In this document: positions 5,622-10,950 of the stretch, piece by piece
Numbering within the stretch: the stretch's first letter is position 1
How the letters are laid out: every line of letters starts with the position of its first letter
Origin: Victivallales bacterium
GTDB lineage: Bacteria; Verrucomicrobiota; Lentisphaeria; Oligosphaerales; Lenti-02
Assembly (NCBI GenBank): GCA_018648945.1
Contig: JABGQJ010000212.1
Coordinates: forward strand, 1-10,950
Reading direction: 5' to 3'
DNA length: 10,950 nucleotides
The notes under the pieces: generated by a model
Told to the model about the DNA's origin: nothing
Database searches by the model: none
What the model saw: only the letters and a program-made list of their open reading frames with translations
Program-made: the position numbers and the translations under genes

Positions 5622-8558
5622 ATGAAAACGGCTTCCTGGGCAATGATCGCGACAGTGGCGCTCCACGCGGTTCTTCTGGCGCAGGACGACCCCAGGACCA
5701 TCCCACCGGACGAAGCGGTGGTGCTCGACCCCACCGGCAGATGGACCTGCCTCTCGGCGGAATCGCACTCTGGCAGCTCTGCTACCTGTCTCAGCCAGGA
5801 GGATGGACATGTGGGAATCCGGGTGGCGCATGCACGCCACCCGACGATCTGGCACCGTACACTGTTCGTGCCATTCGACGTCCAGCGCTACCCGGTTCTC
5901 ATCCTGACCTACCGGGCAAGCGGGATCCAGCCAAGTCAGCGGGCCGCAATCCAGTTGGGCCGAGACAGCATGGGTTACGTGGACGTCCTCACGAACCAGG
6001 ATCTCATCGCCGACGGGAAACCACACGAGACGGTGCTCGACCTGAGCCAATCGACCGAGCGAGGACTGGTGAACGCCCTCCAGCTTGTGCTCGACCTGAG
6101 TGAGCCCGGACCGTGCGTGTTCGAACTGCACGCCATCCGTTTCGAGTCGTTCGGGGATCTGCCGCCCCTGCCGAAGCGGGAGGGGACCGAGTTCTCACTC
6201 CGGGTGTTGGGCACCGATGGTGAGGCCATCCCGGGCGCCATGGTGACAGTCGACTCCGAACGGCTCAACGCCTCCCGTTCCGCCACCACCGATGCCAAGG
6301 GAAGGGTCACCGTGCGAGCCCTGCCCAATCCGCAGAACCGCCACAGTATCCGCATCGCGAAGAAGGGCATGGTCCAGGCCCTCCTCGAAGCACACAGCGA
6401 AACGGAGCTCCCCGAGACCGTCACGCTGCTTCGGGGAACACGCTACGGAGGGACCGTGCGGAATGAGCAAGACGAGCCCGTCGCGAATGCCTCGGTCCTG
6501 CTGAAATTCCCCAACCGCCAATCGAGAGGCTGCGAGGTCCGCCTGGGGAAGGCCAGGCAACTGACTGACGCATCGGGGAGGTGGCAGACCCGGGTGCTCC
6601 CGCAGGAGAAGCTGACCCCAACTGTCTCCCTGTGGCATCGCGACTATGTGCACGAAACAATCCGGCGGGCGCCCGTGGCTGACATGCAGGCGGGAAAGGC
6701 GGTTCTGACCCTGCGGCGGGGCCACGTGGTGCAGGGAACGGTCCTGCGTCCGGACGGCACCCCCGCTGTCGGCGCGCGGGTCTGCCAGGGAGCCATGTCA
6801 TATGGCGCGGACTTCGCGACCACGGAGACCGGCCCAGAGGGGCGGTTTGTCTTTCCCGGTCGACGAATCGGGAAGGTCGTGCTCACCATCCAGGCCACGG
6901 GCTGCGCACCGGAGGTGGCCTCGGTAGAGGTGGCCTCGGATGTGCCGCTGCCCGCCAGCCAGCTACAGCCGGGCCACAGGCTCCGGGGCCACGTCGTGGA
7001 CCCGCAGGGCGAGCCGGTCCCTGGAGTCGCAGTTCGGGTGACCCAGTGGCGACGCAGCCATCGTGCCCTCTCTTGGCAGCGGCAGACCGATGCCGAGGGA
7101 CGGTTCGTCTGGACCGGTGCACCCGAGGACAGCGTCACCTTCCAGTTCAACAAGAAGGGGTACATGTCGATCCCGTGGCGACCCCTGACTGCCAGGGCGG
7201 AGGAACACGAGATCATCCTCCCCCCGCCAGTCGAGATCACAGGCACGGTCACCGACGCAGAGACAGGCGAGCCGGTGGCCTCTTGCACCATCATCCCCGG
7301 CATCCACCACCATCCCCGGAGCCGATCCGCCAACTGGATGCGCCAGATGGCCAAGAAACCGACCGATGGGCGGTACACCATCCGCTTCGGCAATGCCTAT
7401 GCCAAGTTCCAGCTCAAGGCGGAAGCGCCGGGCTATGCCAGCGCCACGTCCCCCAGATTCCTGCCCAAGGATGGTTCCCGGACCTTCGACTTCCGGCTGC
7501 GCAAGGCAAAGGGCATCAGCGGAATCGTGCGCTTGCCCGACGGTGCCCCGGCCGACGGGACGGACGTCTATCTGGTGCCGCCGCGGCAGTCGCTCAACCT
7601 ACAGCATGCGGACGGCGCGAGGAACATCGCCTCCCTCAAAACAGGGACAGACGGCAGCTACCGGTTCCCCGCCGAAAAGGGAAGCTGGCTGCTCGTGGCC
7701 AGGCATGGGCTGGGCTATGCCGAAGCGACTCCCGCCATGCATGCAAGAGACGAGGATCTGCGTCTGGAAGCGTGGGGCCGCATCGAGGGCGTGTGCCACC
7801 TAGGCAAGGGTGCCCAGAGCGGCCGCTCCGTCCATGCCAGTGCACAATCGCGCTGGCACTCCAACGACACCCCAACGGTCTGGCACGGGCTGCATGACAG
7901 GACAGACGCCGAGGGACGATTCACCATCGACCGGGTGCCTTCAGGCAAGGGCACCATCGGAGCACAGATGAAGATCGGGCGCGACATGTGGAGCGGCAGC
8001 CATATGGAGGACTACGCGGTCAAGCCCGGCGAGACGATCCAGGTCACAATCGGCGGCACGGGGCGTCCCGTGACCGGACGATTCGCCCTGCCAGAAGGCA
8101 GGGGAATCAAGGCGGACTGGGAGCTCGCAGCCGTGGTGATCAAGACCGACCAGGGGTTGAGCCGGAAGAAGCCCCCTCTGCCCAAGATATGGGACAAACT
8201 CCCTGCCAAGGAGCGCTTGGAGCGCTTCACGAAATGGCTGAAGACGGACGACGGGCGGGCGTACCAGAAGGCGACGCAAGCCTATACGGCCGCCCGCTGG
8301 AAGGCGCGGTTGGCGCCCCGGGTGCGGAGCAGGCGCTTCATCGGTACCATCGCGGCAGATGGTACCTTCCGTGCCGAGGCAATCCCCGCTGGTGACTACA
8401 CGCTCTCCTACAAGCTCCGCGATCCAGGTTCGGACCCGTTCACGGCCACGCCTCTCGGTATGGTCGAGCACCATTTCACTGTCCCGCCGATGGCAGCGGG
8501 ACACAACGATGCGCCCTTGGACTTGGGCACGCTCGTGCTCGGACTGACTGTGGAGTGA
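5622..8558 (+). CDS. Large secreted protein with about eight carboxypeptidase-regulatory-like repeats
   Basis: 978 residues from ATG 5622. MKTASWAMIATVALHAVLLA is a clear signal peptide. Residues about 25-185 look like a beta-sandwich of the galactose-binding/CBM kind (strand patterns YPVLILTYRASG and CVFELHAIRFES). Then come about eight repeats of the carboxypeptidase regulatory-like (CarboxypepD_reg, prealbumin-like) type, starting near residues 187, 272, 366, 449, 535, 628, 718 and 812. Each has a 'G.V...DG.PV.GA.V' first half and a 'T(D/G)..GR(F/Y)' second half, ending 'A.GY' in several copies. The last repeat carries a charged helical insertion (about 847-906). No catalytic domain, LPXTG, PEP-CTERM or membrane anchor is seen. 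Such repeat stacks usually serve as adhesive, spacer or glycan-binding stalks; the exact role here is unknown. The gap from the previous gene is 172 bases, so linkage of transcription is uncertain. Confidence 0.8.
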   Translation: MKTASWAMIATVALHAVLLAQDDPRTIPPDEAVVLDPTGRWTCLSAESHSGSSATCLSQEDGHVGIRVAHARHPTIWHRTLFVPFDVQRYPVLILTYRASGIQPSQRAAIQLGRDSMGYVDVLTNQDLIADGKPHETVLDLSQSTERGLVNALQLVLDLSEPGPCVFELHAIRFESFGDLPPLPKREGTEFSLRVLGTDGEAIPGAMVTVDSERLNASRSATTDAKGRVTVRALPNPQNRHSIRIAKKGMVQALLEAHSETELPETVTLLRGTRYGGTVRNEQDEPVANASVLLKFPNRQSRGCEVRLGKARQLTDASGRWQTRVLPQEKLTPTVSLWHRDYVHETIRRAPVADMQAGKAVLTLRRGHVVQGTVLRPDGTPAVGARVCQGAMSYGADFATTETGPEGRFVFPGRRIGKVVLTIQATGCAPEVASVEVASDVPLPASQLQPGHRLRGHVVDPQGEPVPGVAVRVTQWRRSHRALSWQRQTDAEGRFVWTGAPEDSVTFQFNKKGYMSIPWRPLTARAEEHEIILPPPVEITGTVTDAETGEPVASCTIIPGIHHHPRSRSANWMRQMAKKPTDGRYTIRFGNAYAKFQLKAEAPGYASATSPRFLPKDGSRTFDFRLRKAKGISGIVRLPDGAPADGTDVYLVPPRQSLNLQHADGARNIASLKTGTDGSYRFPAEKGSWLLVARHGLGYAEATPAMHARDEDLRLEAWGRIEGVCHLGKGAQSGRSVHASAQSRWHSNDTPTVWHGLHDRTDAEGRFTIDRVPSGKGTIGAQMKIGRDMWSGSHMEDYAVKPGETIQVTIGGTGRPVTGRFALPEGRGIKADWELAAVVIKTDQGLSRKKPPLPKIWDKLPAKERLERFTKWLKTDDGRAYQKATQAYTAARWKARLAPRVRSRRFIGTIAADGTFRAEAIPAGDYTLSYKLRDPGSDPFTATPLGMVEHHFTVPPMAAGHNDAPLDLGTLVLGLTVE

Positions 8559-8569
8559 CCTGTGGCAGC

Positions 8570-8590
8570 GCTCTGGCCGTTGGCCGGAGC
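8570..8590 (+). terminator. Possible transcription-terminating stem-loop after the repeat-protein gene
   Basis: GCTCTGGCC pairs with GGCCGGAGC around a GTT loop (nine pairs, one of them G-U), 11 bases after the stop codon at 8556-8558. The position suits a terminator, but there is no T-tract downstream, so an intrinsic terminator is not demonstrated. Confidence 0.35.
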
Positions 8591-8840
8591 CATAGCATGT
8601 TGGCTGACCAATGTGTGAGGCGCACCGCGTGCGGCGATCTTCCGGTCGCGCTGGGTGTGGTTCCGGCCATGCAGAGCCAGGAGGGCCGAGACGGAAGTGC
8701 CCCGGGCTCTCTATTCGGGGGGCCTCGCGGATCAGTCCCGGACCTATCCCCCGCTTCTACGGAAGCACATGCGGTAAGGCCATCCCCGAAAACCTGGCGG
8801 AATCCGCGCCAGTGGGCAATGGCACCCGAATCTCTCGCGT

Positions 8841-8846
8841 TATAGT
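8841..8846 (+). promoter_or_regulatory. Putative sigma-70-type -10 box for the propeller gene
   Basis: TATAGT stands out in a GC-rich stretch 38 bases before ATG 8885, giving an expected leader of about 30 bases that contains GGAG at 8872-8875. No good -35 hexamer lies at 15-19 bases spacing, so this rests on the -10 alone. Confidence 0.4.
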
Positions 8847-8871
8847 GGGCACGCAAGACACCCAATCATCC

Positions 8872-8875
8872 GGAG
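8872..8875 (+). promoter_or_regulatory. Ribosome binding site for the 8885 gene
   Basis: GGAG with a 9-base spacer to ATG 8885. The signal peptide begins at this same ATG, so start and export signal agree. Confidence 0.6.
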
Positions 8876-8884
8876 ACACTGCCC

Positions 8885-10198
8885 ATGCCCCGCAAACTAG
8901 CTGTCCTTGCTCTCCTCGCCACCGTGCTTGGCGTGACCGCCGCCGACTGGCCCCAGTTCATGGGACCCACCCGCAACGGTCGCTCGACCGAAACCGGCCT
9001 GGCCCGCGCCTGGCCGGATGGCGGCCCGCCAGAAGTCTGGAAGATGGATATGGGCAAGGGCTTTGGCGGTGCTGCCATCGTCGGCGACAAAGTCTACATT
9101 CAGGATCGCAAGGGCGAGGGCAAAGACGTGGGCATGGACAGCCTGCTTTGTCTGGATCTTGCGACGGGGAAGGAACTCTGGCGGGTCAGCTACGATGCCC
9201 CCGGCAAGTTCGGCTTTGGTGGCTCCCGCACCGTGCCCGCCGTATCCGGAAACCGGGTGTTCTCCTGCGGCCCGCTGGGCCACCTGATCTGCGTAGACAC
9301 GGGGAAGAAGGAGATCGTCTGGAAGCGCCAGGTCTGGCAGGATTTCGGCGGCGGCAGGCGTCCCATGTGGGCCTTTGCCCAAAACCCCTTGGTCATGGGC
9401 GAGCTGGTCATCATCCAGACCCAGACTCCCAAGGCTGGTGTGGTCGCGTTCGATGGAGCCACCGGCAAGGTCCGTTGGCAGTCCGAGTCACTGGGTGACC
9501 GCTACGGCTATGTCTCCCCTTCCCTGCTCCAAGTCGCTGGCAAACAACAGCTCATTGCGGTGGCCGCCGGCCCGAGTACGCGGCGGCGGCGAGGACAGCC
9601 CGCCCCCAAACTGGGGCCACCCACCCCCAAGGTTTTTGGTCTCGACCCCGCGACCGGCCGCATCCTCTGGCGGTACACGGGCTGGCAATGCATGACACCC
9701 GCCGTCGTGCCCATCGACCTCGGGGACGGCAAGTTCGTCGTCACCGGCGGCTACAACTCCGGCGCCGCCATCCTTCAGGTGACCCCGGCTGCGGACGGTG
9801 CCTTCAAGACCACCGAACTCCTTCGGACCAAAGCCCTCGGCAGCCATGTCCATCCCCCCATCCTCATCGGTGAGCATCTGTATGGCAACAGCTCCGACAA
9901 CGGGCGCAAGGACGGCATGGTATGCATGGGGCTTGACGGCAAACTCGCCTGGAAGACAGGCAAGGAGCCCATCTTCGACAAGGGCGGTCTGCTCCTGGCC
10001 GATGGCATGCTCATCAGTGTAGATGGCACGAAGGGCATTCTCCGCCTTATCGATCCCAACCCCGAGAAGCTCACCGTCCTGGCCGAAGCCAAGGTCCTGA
10101 ACACGCCCCAGTGCTGGGCTCCCCTTGCCCTGGCCAACGGCCGTCTCCTCCTGCGCGACCAGAAGCAACTCAAATGCCTGGATCTCCGCAAGCAGTAG
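8885..10198 (+). CDS. Secreted PQQ-binding-like (BamB-type) beta-propeller protein
   Basis: 437 residues. MPRKLAVLALLATVLGVTAA is a signal peptide, followed directly by DWPQFMGPTRNG, the opening typical of the PQQ-binding-like repeat proteins abundant in Planctomycetota and related phyla. Propeller blades are marked by repeats of the form 'LD.ATGK..W': LCLDLATGKELW (about residue 82), ICVDTGKKEIVW (about 136), VAFDGATGKVRW (about 188), FGLDPATGRILW (about 253) and CMGLDGKLAW (about 346). A basic, proline-rich loop (about 230-249, RRRR then PAPK...GPP) interrupts one blade. The length is normal for the family. No quinoprotein dehydrogenase active-site or haem motif was recognised, so a scaffold or binding role outside the cytoplasm is likelier than PQQ-dependent catalysis. 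A putative -10 box at 8841 and the gap on each side suggest its own transcription unit. The family is clear, the partner unknown. Confidence 0.85.
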   Translation: MPRKLAVLALLATVLGVTAADWPQFMGPTRNGRSTETGLARAWPDGGPPEVWKMDMGKGFGGAAIVGDKVYIQDRKGEGKDVGMDSLLCLDLATGKELWRVSYDAPGKFGFGGSRTVPAVSGNRVFSCGPLGHLICVDTGKKEIVWKRQVWQDFGGGRRPMWAFAQNPLVMGELVIIQTQTPKAGVVAFDGATGKVRWQSESLGDRYGYVSPSLLQVAGKQQLIAVAAGPSTRRRRGQPAPKLGPPTPKVFGLDPATGRILWRYTGWQCMTPAVVPIDLGDGKFVVTGGYNSGAAILQVTPAADGAFKTTELLRTKALGSHVHPPILIGEHLYGNSSDNGRKDGMVCMGLDGKLAWKTGKEPIFDKGGLLLADGMLISVDGTKGILRLIDPNPEKLTVLAEAKVLNTPQCWAPLALANGRLLLRDQKQLKCLDLRKQ

Positions 10199-10225
10199 GG
10201 CGAGCAGCGCAGAGCCGGGATGAAT

Positions 10226-10268
10226 GGGGCGCTGCCCCAAACCCCGCCGGGGAGACACGTCTCCCCGG
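10226..10268. repeat. GC-rich palindromic intergenic repeat block
   Basis: Two hairpins stand close together: GGGGC-GCT-GCCCC at 10226-10238, then CCGGGGAGA-CACG-TCTCCCCGG at 10247-10268 (nine perfect pairs). The block lies 28 bases after the propeller stop. The wording 'GGGGCGCTGCCCC...ACCCC' resembles dispersed intergenic palindromes of many GC-rich bacteria (from general knowledge, not searched). It may also help end transcription, although no T-tract follows. Confidence 0.5.
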
Positions 10269-10287
10269 ACCCCTCGATGCCGCTGCT

Positions 10288-10322
10288 GGGAAGTGGCACA
10301 GGCGTTTCGCCTGTGTCTTCCC
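10288..10322. repeat. REP-like palindrome (CACAGGCG-TTT-CGCCTGTG)
   Basis: An 8-bp perfect stem, CACAGGCG/CGCCTGTG, has a TTT loop (10297-10315). The outer arms GGGAAG (10288-10293) and CTTCCC (10317-10322) pair around it with a short bulge. GTGGCAC at 10293-10299 can instead pair with GTGCCAC at 10323-10329, so two folds compete. ACAGGCG/CGCCTGT palindromes recur between genes in planctomycete-like genomes (remembered, not checked). There is only one copy in this window. Confidence 0.5.
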
Positions 10323-10344
10323 GTGCCACGCAGGGAACGAGGCC

Positions 10345-10372
10345 TTGCGCGGGTCACTGGCACCGCTATAAT
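10345..10372 (+). promoter_or_regulatory. Putative sigma-70 promoter for the heparinase-like gene
   Basis: TTGCGC (10345-10350) and a perfect TATAAT (10367-10372) are 16 bases apart, the best -35/-10 pair seen in the window. Transcription would start near 10380, leaving a leader of about 77 bases before ATG 10457. It lies just downstream of the palindromic repeats, so the heparinase-like gene probably has its own transcript. Confidence 0.55.
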
Positions 10373-10456
10373 CAGCCAAGACCGGCGAAATCCTGTGTCT
10401 GTGCCGAACGCGCGGACCATCGGCGGTTCCAGCCCAGGCACAGAGGACCACATCCC

Positions 10457-10950
10457 ATGACGACCGGCGGACCATCCCCCGGAAGAGACGGGCTGAATGG
10501 TAAGGACAGTGGCGCACGCAAGCCAACAAGCGTGCTGGTCCCGACCTGCGTAGCGTTGCTCATGGCGTTCGTCCGTTGCGCCAATGCTGCGGGAACCCAG
10601 GTCGTCGAAGGAGCAAGGCCAGGCCGCAGGGCGCTTCCGGCGGCGGGTGCCCGAGAACGGAACGTCAACCGGGTTTTCCCGATCAAGGTGGACGCAAGGA
10701 GGATGGCGCGCATGAAAAAGGACGTTGCCTACGTGATGTCGATTTCCGAGGAGCAATTGCGCGCCATGGTGCCGCGGCAGTCGGGCATCTACTTCACCGA
10801 CTGCCCCAATTGCGGCGGCGGCGCGCAGGATCGGGCGAACTGGAAGTGGCTGCCGCAACATCCCCGCCAGCTTACCTGCAGAGATTGCGGAGAGGTGTAC
10901 CCGGACAACCCCAAGTACCCGGACAACGAGTTCATCGAGATCGCTGCGCC
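10457..10950 (+). CDS. Heparinase II/III-family-like protein, 3' end outside window
   Basis: The frame from ATG 10457 is open to the right edge (164 codons). After a polar start of about 25 residues there is a hydrophobic stretch (VLVPTCVALLMAFV, 28-41) ending Ala-Asn-Ala-Ala, read as a signal peptide. Residues about 62-115 (helical, ending SISEEQLRAMVPRQSGIYF) lead into C116-x2-C119 (CPNCGGG) and C141-x2-C144 (CRDCGEVYP), then PDNEFIEI. This order is characteristic of the N-terminal part of heparinase II/III-like proteins of Planctomycetota, Lentisphaerota and similar bacteria, which cleave acidic polysaccharides by beta-elimination. The four cysteines could bind zinc. The catalytic toroid lies outside the window. 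AGAGGA at 10442-10447 precedes the start. ATG 10712 has a stronger ribosome site (AAGGAGG, 10696-10702) but would drop the signal peptide and part of the family-like region. Family call by pattern memory only. Confidence 0.65.
   Translation, partial: MTTGGPSPGRDGLNGKDSGARKPTSVLVPTCVALLMAFVRCANAAGTQVVEGARPGRRALPAAGARERNVNRVFPIKVDARRMARMKKDVAYVMSISEEQLRAMVPRQSGIYFTDCPNCGGGAQDRANWKWLPQHPRQLTCRDCGEVYPDNPKYPDNEFIEIAA

Larger units (their letters stand above)
8559..8884. other. 326-base intergenic region without a supported gene
   Basis: Short open frames cross this stretch but none has a ribosome site, family motif or sensible composition. What can be seen is a stem-loop just after the upstream stop (8570-8590), a putative -10 box at 8841-8846 and the ribosome site GGAG at 8872-8875, all consistent with the end of one transcription unit and the start of another. 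Nothing is recognised in 8591-8840. Confidence 0.6.

Noticed and set aside
8555..8845. Small forward frame starting with GTG overlapping the stop of the repeat-protein gene
   Set aside because: No ribosome site, no motif and low-quality composition. Its end runs into the putative -10 box of the next gene.
8885..10198. PQQ-dependent dehydrogenase
   Set aside because: The chain is too short (437 residues) and no quinoprotein catalytic or haem motif was recognised; it fits the BamB/PQQ-like repeat proteins instead.
9488..10861. 457-codon reverse-strand open frame across the propeller gene and the repeats
   Set aside because: Its translation shows no domain and it runs through palindromic repeats and antisense to two recognisable forward genes.
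1..10950. CRISPR array, tRNA, rRNA or insertion sequence
   Set aside because: No regularly spaced direct repeats, cloverleaf-like segments, rRNA signatures or transposase motifs were seen on either strand.

Overview
The window is GC-rich bacterial DNA carrying five forward-strand genes, plus a sixth partial gene on the reverse strand at the extreme left edge. Four of the forward genes carry visible export signals, and the fifth (GH2-like) has lost its N-terminus. The families present are a GH2-type glycoside hydrolase-like protein, a BamB/PQQ-type propeller protein beginning with a 'DWPQF-GP-RNG' motif, a string of carboxypeptidase-regulatory-like domains and a heparinase II/III-type protein. 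This set, with GC-rich codon use and palindromic intergenic repeats, suggests a polysaccharide-degrading bacterium of the Planctomycetota/PVC kind or a similar uncultured lineage (Lentisphaerota, Hydrogenedentota, Armatimonadota). The phylum is inferred from gene style, not demonstrated.

Layout. 1-147 (-): 5' end of a secreted thermonuclease (SNase-like) gene in AT-richer DNA, running off the left edge. 110-3796 (+): a large, N-terminally truncated GH2-family protein whose homology starts at about base 155, right where the nuclease gene begins. 3842-5449 (+): a secreted protein with a LolA-like N-terminal half and a TolB/PD40-like propeller C-terminal half. 5622-8558 (+): a 978-residue secreted protein with a jelly-roll-like N-terminal domain and about eight carboxypeptidase-regulatory-like beta-sandwich repeats. 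8559-8884: intergenic, with a stem-loop and a putative -10 box. 8885-10198 (+): a secreted PQQ/BamB-like beta-propeller. 10199-10456: intergenic, with two palindromic repeat blocks and the best promoter candidate of the window. 10457-10950 (+): 5' end of a heparinase II/III-family-like gene with a CxxC...CxxC pair, running off the right edge.

How they may work together. The GH2-like protein, the two propellers, the Ig-like repeat protein and the heparinase-like protein would all act in the envelope or outside the cell, which fits an accessory polysaccharide-handling region. Only the first two intact forward genes (45-base gap) look close enough to be one transcript. The last two have their own candidate promoters. 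No transporter, regulator or sulfatase is visible, so no substrate can be named.

The points most worth checking are the sharp GH2/nuclease junction at the left edge (real rearrangement or chimeric assembly), a GH2-type barrel with His where the acid/base Glu normally sits, and the unusual LolA-like/propeller fusion.
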